Below, piece by piece: positions 17,205 to 25,946 of a stretch of 64,000 nt of DNA; positions within the stretch are counted from its first letter, which is position 1; each line of letters starts with the position of its first letter. The position numbers and the translations under genes were made by a program. The notes under the pieces were generated by a model. It saw nothing but the letters and a program-made list of their open reading frames with translations. It was not told the DNA's origin and made no database searches. This DNA comes from UBA6224 sp963730375. Lineage in GTDB: Bacteria > Patescibacteriota > Saccharimonadia > Saccharimonadales > UBA4665. The stretch is taken from NCBI GenBank assembly GCA_963730375.1, contig CAVSRJ010000004.1, positions 1-64,000 of the forward strand, read 5' to 3'.

Positions 17205-17519
17205 TCACCCGGTTATCTGAATGCATTCGTTGCGTGTACCAGAGTCATTTCCACACCTTTCGGCAATATCTTGGCAGGGCATATCTACCAGAAAATACTG
17301 TACGTGTTCGTCTGCTTCAGGGTCTCGCATAGATGTGTAGAGCTGGGCCTTGTGCAGTGTGGCGTGTAGTTCTTCTCCGAGCTCCCTGGCTAGTGCCTGC
17401 TCGTGCATATCCCGCCCATCCAGGCCTCCTCCGGGTGTCAAGAAAAACCCTTGATTGCCTTCCGATAACGGCAGGAGCTCCTTATTAACAATATACAGCG
17501 CTCCTGCTCGCTTTCTCAT
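17205..17519 (-). CDS. Short Nudix hydrolase
   Basis: The Nudix box is complete (GGGLDGRDMHEQALAREL then GEEL), so the metal-binding Glu residues are present. The family cleaves nucleoside diphosphates linked to another group. The protein is only 104 residues, shorter than the usual 130-160, and its last 20 residues (AERCGNDSGTRNEC) do not look like a normal C-terminus, so a frameshift near 17240 is possible. A TAAGAT box lies 7 nt before the ATG. The substrate is unknown. Confidence 0.7.
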   Translation of the reverse strand: MRKRAGALYIVNKELLPLSEGNQGFFLTPGGGLDGRDMHEQALARELGEELHATLHKAQLYTSMRDPEADEHVQYFLVDMPCQDIAERCGNDSGTRNECIQITG

Positions 17520-17557
17520 CTGTTATATCTTATGCTGATTAGCATTTGTTTTTCAAC

Positions 17558-19072
17558 TTAGAATAGCCAGTTCCAGAAGCGGGACCACAGCGTTGGGCCG
17601 TTGTCTGTCAGTCGGGTGACGCCCGTAGTGCTATTGACGTGAGAGATGTTGCTCGTGGCGTCCTTGTTGCCTGCAGGGTTTGGACTAATCTGATCACCAA
17701 CCACTACCAGGCGGTGCAGGCTGGTGCCTGGTGGGTCGCAGGTAATAAGTGTGGCAGCTGCCGGATGCCCCGGTATATCATCTAGTACACTAATCTCGCT
17801 TGGGTCGACGATACGCGTGGAAAAGACTTTGTAGGCATACACCTTTTTCTGGAATGTTAGGTAGAACGTATCGTCTTTTTTGAGCGTATGCAGCAGCACG
17901 AACGCAAATTTGTACTGCCCCTTGTTAAAGATGTTGTTACTGCTGTGACCGAATATTGCAACGTTACCCTTTTGGCCGGGGACTTCCGTGGTCGGGTAGT
18001 GGACGACGCCATCCTCTAGGTTGTTCTGGATGTTCTCCTCGGCATTAGAAGTCAGGCCGTATATCACCGGAATCTCAACATTGATTTTAGGAATGATGAC
18101 ACGCGGTTGTCCGTCGGCGGCAACACTGTCGTTATCGATGATAATGGGTGTCGCCGTGGCTCGGCCTGGCTGGATGAACGGCGCTATGACGATTTCATTG
18201 AAAAAGCCAAACATAAATATCAACAGTACTATGCTGCCTGTTGCAAGTCCGAACATGAGAGAATGCAGGTTTTGCTTGGTTTTGGTCAACGTTTCGCCGC
18301 GAGTTTGCACGCGTTTTTTGATGGCGCCCTGAATTTCTTTACGGCTACGCTTTGGTTTTTCAATTTCGATTGGCTCATGCTCTGCGACCACGATGTTGTT
18401 CGGCGCGGTATTTGGTATGGCCGCCGGTACGGGCACGGGCGCAGCGGCCTGAGCCTGGTAGTGGGACTGTGGTGTCTGAGGATCGGTATCGGCGGGCGGC
18501 CACTGGAACGGTTCTGGCTCACCAAACAACGGGTTATTGACGGCGGTGGTCGTGTGGGCTGCCGCCGGTTGTGCTGGTGCAGGCGCTTTCGCAACATTTG
18601 GCTGTGGTTGCGAGGCGCTGTCAGGTGAACGCGGGTAGACGCTGGCGGTTGCCGAGGCGGTTGTGTTGGCTTCGTAAAACTCTTGCCACACCTGGTGCTT
18701 TTGGTCATCAGGCAGGCTCTGGTAATACTGGTGCCATTCCGCCTGGATGTCCGCCAGGCTTTTGCCTGATGTACTCAGCTCGTACATAAATTGCTGGTGT
18801 TGGCTGCGAATCGGCGTGTGACTGACCTCCGCTGCCTCACGCGCAGCATCAGGTTCGTGTTGGTCGTATAGTCGCGATATCTTTTCTCGTATCAACGATA
18901 CGGCCGGATTAGCAGCACGATCCCGGTCTGCCAGGGCGCGTAACTCCTCGGCGCTGTGCAAAGGCTGCACGGCGTTGGGCTTCGACCGCACTACATAGCC
19001 ATCGGACGGCTGGAGCATGTCGTCTGGGTTGTTATCATCTTTGGGGGGCAGTGAACTTTTGCTGAGTACCAT
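17558..19072 (-). CDS. Sortase with long cytoplasmic N-terminus
   Basis: The 504-residue protein carries a C-terminal sortase domain with catalytic His in AIFGHSSNN, Cys in LITCDPPGT and Arg in LHRLVVVG. A membrane helix lies at about 275-298 (MFGLATGSIVLLIFMFGFF). The first 270 residues are Pro/Ala/Gln-rich, with a helical piece (about 45-150) and basic cluster RSRKEIQGAIKKRV before the helix. Sortases join surface proteins to cell wall or to each other. No LPxTG-type substrate was found in the window. The TLITCDPPGTS context fits a class E or class D-like enzyme. The N-terminal extension is far longer than in classical sortases. A TACACT box lies 14 nt before the ATG. Confidence 0.9.
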   Translation of the reverse strand: MVLSKSSLPPKDDNNPDDMLQPSDGYVVRSKPNAVQPLHSAEELRALADRDRAANPAVSLIREKISRLYDQHEPDAAREAAEVSHTPIRSQHQQFMYELSTSGKSLADIQAEWHQYYQSLPDDQKHQVWQEFYEANTTASATASVYPRSPDSASQPQPNVAKAPAPAQPAAAHTTTAVNNPLFGEPEPFQWPPADTDPQTPQSHYQAQAAAPVPVPAAIPNTAPNNIVVAEHEPIEIEKPKRSRKEIQGAIKKRVQTRGETLTKTKQNLHSLMFGLATGSIVLLIFMFGFFNEIVIAPFIQPGRATATPIIIDNDSVAADGQPRVIIPKINVEIPVIYGLTSNAEENIQNNLEDGVVHYPTTEVPGQKGNVAIFGHSSNNIFNKGQYKFAFVLLHTLKKDDTFYLTFQKKVYAYKVFSTRIVDPSEISVLDDIPGHPAAATLITCDPPGTSLHRLVVVGDQISPNPAGNKDATSNISHVNSTTGVTRLTDNGPTLWSRFWNWLF

Positions 19073-19175
19073 GTATGCAATTACCTAGTGTAAAGTATAT
19101 ATGACTTCCCTGCCATGTGATACAATAACCCCTGTTCCGAGTATGAGAAACCCTGCGTTTCTTGGTGATTGTATT

Positions 19176-19260
19176 GCCGGAGTGGCGGAACTGGTATACG
19201 CGCACGACTCAAAATCGTGTTCCTTCGGGATTGAGGGTTCGAGTCCCTCCTCCGGCACCA
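19176..19260 (+). tRNA. tRNA-Leu (CAA anticodon)
   Basis: The sequence folds with acceptor stem GCCGGAG/CTCCGGC, an anticodon stem CACGA/TCGTG with loop CTCAAAA (anticodon CAA), a long variable arm (type II tRNA, GTTCCTTCGGGATT) and T-arm GAGGGTTCGAGTCCCTC. CCA is encoded at 19258-19260. It reads UUG. A TACAAT box lies about 50 bp upstream at 19119-19124. Confidence 0.97.
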
Positions 19261-19268
19261 ATAAAAAC

Positions 19269-19292
19269 GACTAGCATCAGCTGGTCTTTTTT
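19269..19292 (+). terminator. Intrinsic terminator after tRNA-Leu
   Basis: GACTAGC/GCTGGTC stem with one wobble and a 4-nt loop is followed by six T residues. Confidence 0.85.
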
Positions 19293-19403
19293 ATTGCATG
19301 CGAGGATGACTTCACGTGCGCGGGACAGCGCACAGCCTATCGATGGACTTCTTCGCTTCCTTGCTCACAATCGTGCGAATTCGACAAGAAAACCGTGCTT
19401 GAA

Positions 19404-20186
19404 TCAGAGCTGCAGAGCCGCGGTGGTTAGGGCTTGGTAGGGTTGGCTGGAGTGCTGTAGCCACCAGACGGTCGCATGCGCTGCTACGGCGCCGATTGAC
19501 GGCTCCCCTAGCTTGGTAGAGCTGACTTGCCCGCTACAGGCTACGACGACCGTATCGTCGTGCTGGACAACGAGATTGGCGGCGTGGTCTGACGACAACT
19601 CGTGCAATTGCTCCACGAGTTGCACTAGTTGCATCGTGGAAGTAATGGGGGTGGTTCGCTTGGCAGCAATCGCGAGTTTTTGCAACTGCGCCATTGTCAT
19701 TACCAGCGTCGTGTTGGGTCGGTCGAGGCAATCTGCGGCATTGGCGATGCAATACTCTATGGCATCCTCAGCGACCGTCAACTGACGGTCATACTTTTTC
19801 ATGAACGCTTCCAGTACAATGGCAGTTTCGCTATTGCGACCCAGGTTGCCAGCCAGCAACACTGCATCGGCCCATTCGGCCAAGTCGAGCAGCTGAGCCA
19901 GGGCGTTTCGGGCAAAACTGCCGCTGGGTGTGCTGGGGGCAAATTCGGCCTCTGGAAACAAATCATGAACCGTCTTTTGCATACTATCGGGCAACAGTAC
20001 CTTGGCGCTGCCAATCCCGGCATCCAGAGCATCACCATAGGCGTTGGCTGGCGCACGAAACTCGTAGCCGCTGCCGCCCACAATCAGCAGTTTGCCGGCG
20101 TGCTGGCGCGTCTCGGGTCGGCTCCATTCCAAATCGGGAAAGAGTGGCTGCTCACTGCTTTGTGTTTGCCAGTATGTCTGCTTCAT
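19404..20186 (-). CDS. NAD(P)H-hydrate dehydratase-like protein
   Basis: The start at 20186 (MKQTYWQTQ) is set by a TACACT box exactly 6 nt upstream; a longer frame running to 20471 would collide with the divergent gene. The 260-residue protein has a ribokinase-like fold signature: KLLIVGGSGYEFRAPANAYG near residue 32, a central WADAVLLAGNLGRNSET and C-terminal KLGEPSIGAVAAHATVW in place of the usual GDxLxG-type loop. It resembles the C-terminal (NnrD/YjeF) domain that dehydrates damaged NAD(P)H hydrates using ADP or ATP, but key residues look altered, so activity may differ. It stands alone, convergent to nothing. Confidence 0.65.
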   Translation of the reverse strand: MKQTYWQTQSSEQPLFPDLEWSRPETRQHAGKLLIVGGSGYEFRAPANAYGDALDAGIGSAKVLLPDSMQKTVHDLFPEAEFAPSTPSGSFARNALAQLLDLAEWADAVLLAGNLGRNSETAIVLEAFMKKYDRQLTVAEDAIEYCIANAADCLDRPNTTLVMTMAQLQKLAIAAKRTTPITSTMQLVQLVEQLHELSSDHAANLVVQHDDTVVVACSGQVSSTKLGEPSIGAVAAHATVWWLQHSSQPYQALTTAALQL

Positions 20187-20295
20187 ACTGTCAGTGTACG
20201 CTGCTCGCCTACCCCTGTCGAACGAAGTGAGCTGGCTGGCTGTGCGGTGAGCGGGCAGTTGTGATGCGAATAACCGTGCCGTACTATGTAGGGAG

Positions 20296-20868
20296 ATGAA
20301 AAAGGGGCTCCATTCACTACTCAACGGCGTCAGTAACGATGCTGATAGTCGCCTGATTTTATGGATAGGCGCATCGACTGTTGGGGTTGTCGTAATCTTT
20401 GTACTTTTCGCCTTGACTGGCGGGTTTGGTAGCGGATCGCCCTCTTCAAATGCCACTTCCCAACTTGCCAAGAATCCAAAGACCGCCTATGCTGCGCTGA
20501 TTAGCGATGCAAATGACGGTAAATATGACGTTGCGTGCTCGTATCAGAAGCCTGACGTTGTCGGGAAATTTTACGTGACGCGAAATGCCGTTCGCTTTCA
20601 GACCGAGACCTCCAACGGCGTTGTCCATTTGCTGAGACTGGGTAGTGATTTATATCTATGGAATGATGCGAGTAACAGCGGCTTACGGTTTGACATCGGG
20701 GTGACTGGATATAGTGAACAGGCTGATCTTCAGCAGTACGATGAAAATGAACTAGTAAAAAACGGCGAGCAATACCATTTGGCGTGCACAAAAGTCCAAT
20801 CGCTCGATCGCTCGCTCTTTGTGGTGCCAGACACCATCTCATTTACGGACCTGTCGGCCGGGCAGTAA
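20296..20868 (+). CDS. Anchored extracytoplasmic protein, paralogue 1
   Basis: A 190-residue protein with one N-terminal membrane helix (about 22-45, LILWIGASTVGVVVIFVLFA), a Ser/Gly linker and an external domain. Its KYDVACSYQ and YHLACTKV blocks and the end (LFVVPDTISFTDLS) match KYDVKCSFD, YNLTCKNA and VFAVPSGVKFMDI of the gene at 23234, so the two are paralogues with a conserved cysteine pair, probably a disulfide. I do not recognise the family. A TACTAT and a GGAG directly before the ATG give mixed start signals. Confidence 0.7.
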   Translation: MKKGLHSLLNGVSNDADSRLILWIGASTVGVVVIFVLFALTGGFGSGSPSSNATSQLAKNPKTAYAALISDANDGKYDVACSYQKPDVVGKFYVTRNAVRFQTETSNGVVHLLRLGSDLYLWNDASNSGLRFDIGVTGYSEQADLQQYDENELVKNGEQYHLACTKVQSLDRSLFVVPDTISFTDLSAGQ

Positions 20869-20990
20869 CATCACGCTGTGGTTGTGAGAACGGCCACTGC
20901 ACGATGTCCCGTCAGCGCGCATACTGCGCGTATAAGGAGGTGATCACAGTTAGCCTGAGGTCGACGGGCATAAAACGAGAGGGGGTCACT

Positions 20991-21356
20991 ATGGACTCAC
21001 AACTCACCCAGTCGCGCTTTGCGAGTGTACTTATGTTCTTCGCAGGAGCATGGTTGATGTTGTCACCTATATGGATCTCGATAACTGGTGGCGCTTTGAC
21101 GAGCCTGATGATTACCGGCGGTGTCGTAGCGTTAGCTGGGCTCGTGCAATATTTCTGGCGAGCATCGCTCCCAAGCTGGGTAGCCGGCTTGGCCGCAGCC
21201 TGGTTGCTGATATCGACGTTTACGTTTGATGTCAGTACGGCAGCTGCCTGGAGCCAGATCGTGACGGCCATCGTCACCCTAGTACTCGCGTACTGGGACG
21301 GGTTCGAGATTACACAGGTACAGCACGAACACAATCGTCCACACGTTGTCATGTAA
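20991..21356 (+). CDS. SPW-repeat membrane protein
   Basis: The start at 20991 (MDSQLTQSRFASVLMF) has GAGAGGGGG about 7 nt upstream. The 121-residue protein has four predicted helices and the SPW signature LSPIWISITGG; the second half lacks a clear second SPW. Proteins with SPW repeats are small integral membrane proteins of unknown role. It follows the paralogue 1 gene on the same strand. An upstream in-frame extension would lack the ribosome site. Confidence 0.82.
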   Translation: MDSQLTQSRFASVLMFFAGAWLMLSPIWISITGGALTSLMITGGVVALAGLVQYFWRASLPSWVAGLAAAWLLISTFTFDVSTAAAWSQIVTAIVTLVLAYWDGFEITQVQHEHNRPHVVM

Positions 21357-21381
21357 GTGACAGCGCAGCGCGAACGTATAT

Positions 21382-21412
21382 GATGCCCGTCTCCACCACG
21401 GGCATCATTTTT
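21382..21412 (+). terminator. Intrinsic terminator after SPW gene
   Basis: GATGCCCGT/ACGGGCATC, a perfect 9-bp stem with loop CTCCACC, is followed by ATTTTT. Confidence 0.88.
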
Positions 21413-21461
21413 GTACTATATTAGTGTGCAATTTTCGTATATGGCAAATATATTTTTCGGG

Positions 21462-21490
21462 TTGCAATTACCCCTGTTGTAGGCCATACT
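21462..21490 (+). promoter_or_regulatory. Promoter of ThrE-like exporter gene
   Basis: TTGCAA (-35), 17 bp, CATACT (-10), and 10 nt before the ATG. The untranslated leader would be only a few bases. Confidence 0.75.
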
Positions 21491-21500
21491 CGTAGCTGCA

Positions 21501-22994
21501 ATGGCAAAGAAACAGAATAGCTTTGATTTAGGCAAATTATTTCCAAATTTGATGCTTCGACTTGAAGAAGAATTGGGTGCCTACACCAACATGAACGTAC
21601 CGCTCGTAGAAAAAGCCGGCGAAACGCTTACGGCTAATATGCGTGCGCTGCGTCTTGCGCTAAACGTGAGTGACCAGCTCCTGAGCATGGGTGTGGCGGC
21701 CAATGACGTGACATACCGCGCGCTTGAAATCACCGAGACATATTGTGACCGCGCGGTGCACATCGATATTATTTCTAATCTGATCATGGTGTCTCAGCTG
21801 CGTGGGGTCGAGCGAGAGCCATTGACGCTCATCCGACCGGTTGCTGTCCGCACGGTCAACAATATGTCGGTGCAGCGGATTCAGCAGCTGGTGCATGATA
21901 TTGCCATCGGCAAGTATACCCTCAACCAAGCTGAAGACCGGCTAGAATACATCCTCAAGCACCCGGTCAAGTATCCAGCTTGGGTGATATCGGTCAGTAA
22001 TGCTGCTATTGCTTCTGGAGTGGCAGTGTTCTTTACGACCAACTGGCGAGTTTTACCGGTGACATTTGCCATAGGATTGTTTGTCGACAGAGTGCTACAC
22101 GTACTGGCCAAGCGCTTAGTCCCTGGCTTTTTCCGCCAGGTAGCAGCCGCTATATTTATCGTGCTGTTGGCAGCCATCGTTGCCCAGCTGGATAGACAAG
22201 GTGTTACATTTTTTGATGGCATGAACCCAACTCTCATAGTTGTTGGTGGCGTCATAATGCTGTTGTCTGGCTTGGCCTTCGTGAGTGCCATCCAGGACGC
22301 TATTCAGGAATATTATCTGACTGCCACGGCCGGGTTATTGCGTGTCGCCATGCAGACGTCGGGTATTGTGGTTGGTATTCTTATCGGACTGTACATGGCG
22401 CGTAAACTCGGTATCGGGATTGCAGTGTCACCCAATCCGCTCACCTTGACGGCTCTGCCCTTCCAGATTGCGGCGGGTGCATTCATCGCTGGCGTGTTTG
22501 GTGTTGCAACACAGATGAGGCGACGCGCCATCTTTTGGTCGGCATTGCTAGGTGCCGGTGCAGTATTTATTTTGTATGCCGCCCGAAACTGGGGCATATA
22601 TGTCGTTGCGGCCACCGGTGTGGCGGCGATATTTGTTGGTGCTCTGGCGACCGCATTTTCACGATTGTGGCGCACGCCTACGTCGGGGACCATTGCTGCC
22701 GGCATTATTCCATTGGTTCCAGGTTTGGCACTGTATAACGGCCTCATGCAGTTAGTCAATTATCCGCCGGGCGACCCAAATTTTAATAGCAGTCTCGGTA
22801 CGTTATTTGCGGCCGTTGCTACCGCCATTGCCATCGCGGCTGGCGCCTCATTTGGGCACATCTTATTCCAGCCGATTAACCAACAAAACACACTCGCCCG
22901 TAACCTCGTGCCGTTTACCCGTTACATGCGCCAACAACTCAAGCGAGACAGACAGCGACGCGCCAGCGCCAAGTCTGAGCAAAACGAAATCTAG
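21501..22994 (+). CDS. Threonine/serine exporter family protein (ThrE-like)
   Basis: The 497-residue protein has a cytoplasmic N-terminal domain (about 1-165: LFPNLMLRLEEELGAYTN, ITETYCDRAVHIDIISN) followed by about ten membrane helices from residue 165 on. Both halves match the ThrE architecture (a ThrE-type N-terminal domain plus a second membrane domain), which exports threonine and serine in Corynebacterium. Substrate here is unproven. It stands behind a terminator with its own -35/-10 promoter, apparently leaderless, and is intact. Confidence 0.85.
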   Translation: MAKKQNSFDLGKLFPNLMLRLEEELGAYTNMNVPLVEKAGETLTANMRALRLALNVSDQLLSMGVAANDVTYRALEITETYCDRAVHIDIISNLIMVSQLRGVEREPLTLIRPVAVRTVNNMSVQRIQQLVHDIAIGKYTLNQAEDRLEYILKHPVKYPAWVISVSNAAIASGVAVFFTTNWRVLPVTFAIGLFVDRVLHVLAKRLVPGFFRQVAAAIFIVLLAAIVAQLDRQGVTFFDGMNPTLIVVGGVIMLLSGLAFVSAIQDAIQEYYLTATAGLLRVAMQTSGIVVGILIGLYMARKLGIGIAVSPNPLTLTALPFQIAAGAFIAGVFGVATQMRRRAIFWSALLGAGAVFILYAARNWGIYVVAATGVAAIFVGALATAFSRLWRTPTSGTIAAGIIPLVPGLALYNGLMQLVNYPPGDPNFNSSLGTLFAAVATAIAIAAGASFGHILFQPINQQNTLARNLVPFTRYMRQQLKRDRQRRASAKSEQNEI

Positions 22995-23012
22995 CGCCAC
23001 AATTCGGGTCAG

Positions 23013-23114
23013 TTATTCGGGTCGCTTGGGCTTATCATGCTGCTCGCCCATGAACACACGCAGTAGCGCGACGATGATAAAGAGTGCGCAGATGAACAGT
23101 AGGAGCTTTGCCAT
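23013..23114 (-). CDS. 33-aa single-helix membrane protein
   Basis: A 34-codon frame encodes a short N-terminal hydrophobic helix (LLLFICALFIIVALLRVFM) followed by a charged tail (GEQHDKPKRPE). TACTAT lies 8 nt before the ATG on this strand. The pattern of helix plus charged tail and a proper promoter box makes chance less likely, but no homologue can be checked. It converges on the ThrE-like gene. Confidence 0.5.
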   Translation of the reverse strand: MAKLLLFICALFIIVALLRVFMGEQHDKPKRPE

Positions 23115-23233
23115 TACCTACCATAGTAGCAGGCTTTGTCTACGTCGCAGTGTCGCGGCTGTGTTGGATATACGTTAGACAGGCGTGCTACGCAGCGGTA
23201 CCATGGGGCGTATAACACGAGGAGGATATACCT

Positions 23234-23857
23234 ATGTCATACCACACATACAGCAACCAACGCGGCAGTGCCCTCATTATCGGCCTTATCGTTGCCGCCG
23301 TTATTGTCGTCGGAGGCGTTACCGCCTATTTTGTGACCGATGGGTTTGGCAGTAACGACAGCGATGATACGCAGAATAGTGCCAGCACTCAGCAGTCACC
23401 CAACTCCAGCCAAACACAGCCGCAGACGGCGACAACGAAGTCGCAGGTTGGCACCATGTTTGCTGACGTGGTTGCTGGCAAATATGACGTGAAGTGTAGC
23501 TTCGATGACGGTACTAACACCGGCACGATCTATTACAGTGCCAGCGGCAGCGACAATGTCAAAATGCGTTTCGACACGACCTCAGCCGACTATGATGGTC
23601 ACGTCCTGCGCGTGGACAATACCGTATACACGTGGACCGATGGCCAGGACACAGGCACAAAGTTGACCGTGAAGCCTACTGCGGGCGACGAGAAATATTC
23701 AGTCGACAAGTACGAAAACGACCCCGGCAAATACAACCTGACCTGCAAGAATGCTGGTACGCTCGATGCATCAGTCTTTGCTGTACCATCAGGGGTCAAG
23801 TTCATGGACATTGGCCAGTACAGCGGCGAAGCCATGGGCTCGGCCGGAGCTCAGTAA
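23234..23857 (+). CDS. Anchored extracytoplasmic protein, paralogue 2
   Basis: A 207-residue protein with one N-terminal helix (about 11-34, SALIIGLIVAAVIVVGGVTA), a Ser/Gln/Thr linker and an external domain related to that of the gene at 20296: KYDVKCSFDD, YNLTCKNA and FAVPSGVKFMDI line up, including two cysteines. GAGGAGG lies about 8 nt before the ATG, so it is normally translated. The two genes are about 2.4 kb apart and separated by an unrelated exporter gene, so they are not a simple tandem. Function unknown. Confidence 0.75.
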   Translation: MSYHTYSNQRGSALIIGLIVAAVIVVGGVTAYFVTDGFGSNDSDDTQNSASTQQSPNSSQTQPQTATTKSQVGTMFADVVAGKYDVKCSFDDGTNTGTIYYSASGSDNVKMRFDTTSADYDGHVLRVDNTVYTWTDGQDTGTKLTVKPTAGDEKYSVDKYENDPGKYNLTCKNAGTLDASVFAVPSGVKFMDIGQYSGEAMGSAGAQ

Positions 23858-23989
23858 GCCCACCGCAGGTAGTACTTGTAGTTTTATTGCTTTTGTGGTA
23901 CTATTAGTCCTAACATTCTTAGGGTGGATGTGACAGACGGAGGTTGATGGCCTTCTCGTCATTTGCGCCCAGAAAAATAAGGCACGCAC

Positions 23990-24985
23990 ATGAGTATTGC
24001 AGAACTAACCGCTCCACGACTTCCCCGGCGCTCCGGTGGTTCGCTGCGTCGTCAGGTGCGTGAGGTACGCGGTACGGTAGTGAAGGCAATGCGACGTTAC
24101 CGACGTCGCGCTCAGCGTGTGTTTATGCAGTGGCACCGACAGCAATATTACTTCTGGATGGCACATCGGGATATGCGTCGTGCCGTGACCCAGAACGAAG
24201 ATATATTTCTAGCATCGATACTCATATTTACCGTCGTGTTATTCGCACTATCAAGTACCGTATCGCAGCTAATCTTGCTCCTGGGTCTTAGCCTGTTTGC
24301 AGTTACTGATCAGCTCGGGCTGAGCTTCATTCCGCTGTTTATGCTATTTGGCGGCGTCGGCCTGCTGCTGGTCCTATGGGTACTATCCTGGATGACCAAC
24401 ATGGTCTCGCTGGCATTGATGGATGGTGCAAACCGCAAACGACTGACATCACTACGCATCACACTGCGACGCAGTCTGCGATTGGCAACTCGAGTCAGCA
24501 GTGCGTGGCTCCTGTACCTGGCGGTAGTCTTTTCGCCAGTTGGGATAGCGGCTATTGCGGGCGCTATCTATGTCCTCACGACGGGGGGCACGAACGAGCT
24601 GGCCGCTATGCAGGCAACGCTTGTGGCCGGTACTGCTGCCGCGACGTGGTTGCTGTACTCTCTGACGAGCTATGGTTTGGTTCCCATGATTGCCCTGTTT
24701 GAGACCGACAAACCTTTAACCAGCAGCCTGCAACGCAGTCGTCGACTGGTGACGGAACGCGGTCGCCCTTTCATTTTTGCGTTGTATGCGATCTGTGCTG
24801 GCGGTATTGTTGTTGCCCGGCAAATGTCATATCTGCTGGAGGGTCGGTTTGGTGCTGCATCCATGTTGGTGACGGTGGGAGCTAGTACTGGTCGCTTTGC
24901 TGGCGATGCAGCTAGGCTTGACCATTCTCTACCGCAAGCGCAAACACGCCCACGCCGTTACTGTCGCTGTCCGACAGTAGATTGA
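23990..24985 (+). CDS. Multi-pass membrane protein, C-terminus frameshifted
   Basis: An Arg-rich N-terminus of about 80 residues precedes five to six membrane helices. I do not recognise the family. After ASMLVTVGA (near 24885) the written frame turns into a hydrophilic run ending at 24985, while the neighbouring frame continues as VLVALLAMQLGLTILYRKRK, an ordinary last helix with basic tail, stopping at 24978-24980. A one-base insertion near 24885 is therefore likely, and the intact protein would end at 24980. Whether that is biological or an assembly error is not clear. Confidence 0.65.
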   Translation: MSIAELTAPRLPRRSGGSLRRQVREVRGTVVKAMRRYRRRAQRVFMQWHRQQYYFWMAHRDMRRAVTQNEDIFLASILIFTVVLFALSSTVSQLILLLGLSLFAVTDQLGLSFIPLFMLFGGVGLLLVLWVLSWMTNMVSLALMDGANRKRLTSLRITLRRSLRLATRVSSAWLLYLAVVFSPVGIAAIAGAIYVLTTGGTNELAAMQATLVAGTAAATWLLYSLTSYGLVPMIALFETDKPLTSSLQRSRRLVTERGRPFIFALYAICAGGIVVARQMSYLLEGRFGAASMLVTVGASTGRFAGDAARLDHSLPQAQTRPRRYCRCPTVD

Positions 24986-24993
24986 ATACGTTG

Positions 24994-25407
24994 CTAATTT
25001 ACAGGGCTGGGAGGCAACGCTTGCAGTTCAATGTCTGCCTCTGCAAGCATGAGTCGCGCCGTTACAGCATGTGTGGTTAACTCATGTGTCTCTACCCCCA
25101 AACGTTGACACAGCCCCTCCAGCAACCCTTCATCAACGCCGAAATAAAACTGTACGGTATTTGGCAAGAACGTCTTCACGACCGCGTGTACATGTGGACT
25201 AATCCAATCTAGCTCTCCATCAATCTCGGGATGAACGCGTTCGATTATTTCATCCATGTCCTTTAGCGTTTCGGGTGGTGCGCCGTACGCCGTATCGCTC
25301 CACAGTTTCTTCGTAAACACGAGCGAAAATAATGCTGCAGCACGTTCTCTGTCGGAATAGCTATAGCCGAGTGTTTCGAGATTCGTACCGTCAACCAGCC
25401 TAATCAT
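24994..25407 (-). CDS. Hypothetical protein (137 aa)
   Basis: The start at 25407 (MIRLVDGTNLETLGYSYS) is used because a TAGAGT box lies 7 nt upstream and an earlier start would read through 280 bp of unrelated basic sequence. The soluble, acidic product has no known motif, but has a helical middle and a Leu-rich end. It is the last of three minus-strand genes after two VOC proteins. Confidence 0.6.
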   Translation of the reverse strand: MIRLVDGTNLETLGYSYSDRERAAALFSLVFTKKLWSDTAYGAPPETLKDMDEIIERVHPEIDGELDWISPHVHAVVKTFLPNTVQFYFGVDEGLLEGLCQRLGVETHELTTHAVTARLMLAEADIELQALPPSPVN

Positions 25408-25484
25408 AAAATGTACTCTACCACAAAACGCTATACCCCATAGTCGTTTTGGGGCAGAGGTATTGCTGAACCAGCTCCGCGGGA

Positions 25485-25943
25485 CTAAAACTCGGCGATG
25501 ACGAATTTTTTCATCTGCATCATCTTGTCCCAGGCGCCGGGGCGCTGCATTAGTTCGCCCATGTTGGCTGGTACGACCTGCCAGCTCAGCCCATATTTGT
25601 CCTTGAGCCAGCCGCATTGTTCGGATTCTGGTACAGCAGACAGCTTGTCCCAGTAGTGGTCGATTTCTTCTTGGTCCTGACACGCTATGGAAAGCGAAAT
25701 AGCCTCGGTAAATTTGAACTCTGGCCCAGCATTAATGGCGGTAAAGTGCATGCCGGCTAGCTCGAACTCAATCGTCAGTTCCTTGCCAGCTAGCGGTTCC
25801 TGAAAATCCAGTAGTCCCTCGTGCGGGTAATAGCTGATGTCGTGTATAGCACTATCTTTGAATATGCCGGTGTAGAAGTCGACTGCTTCTTTGGCGTTGC
25901 CGTCGAACCATAAGTTTGGCGTGATAATTTGTGCCGTACTCAT
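25485..25943 (-). CDS. VOC-superfamily protein, PhnB/3-dmu-9 type
   Basis: The 152-residue protein is a vicinal oxygen chelate (glyoxalase-fold) domain of the 3-demethylubiquinone-like subgroup: QIITPNLWFDGNAKEAVDFY at the start, FTAINAGPEFKFTEAISLSI in the middle and CGWLKDKYGLSWQVVPANM with the usual WQVVP near the end. Members bind metal and act in diverse small-molecule reactions; many have no known one. It starts 3 bp after the end of the second VOC gene, so they form an operon. Confidence 0.9.
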   Translation of the reverse strand: MSTAQIITPNLWFDGNAKEAVDFYTGIFKDSAIHDISYYPHEGLLDFQEPLAGKELTIEFELAGMHFTAINAGPEFKFTEAISLSIACQDQEEIDHYWDKLSAVPESEQCGWLKDKYGLSWQVVPANMGELMQRPGAWDKMMQMKKFVIAEF

Positions 25944-25946
25944 AGG

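Noticed and set aside
20187..20471. Extended N-terminus of the dehydratase-like gene to 20471
   Set aside because: It would overlap the divergent 20296 gene and run through a promoter box placed 6 nt before the ATG at 20186.
25408..25683. Long N-terminal extension of the 24994 gene
   Set aside because: It overlaps the VOC gene end and is Arg-rich antisense-like sequence; the promoter fits the start at 25407.
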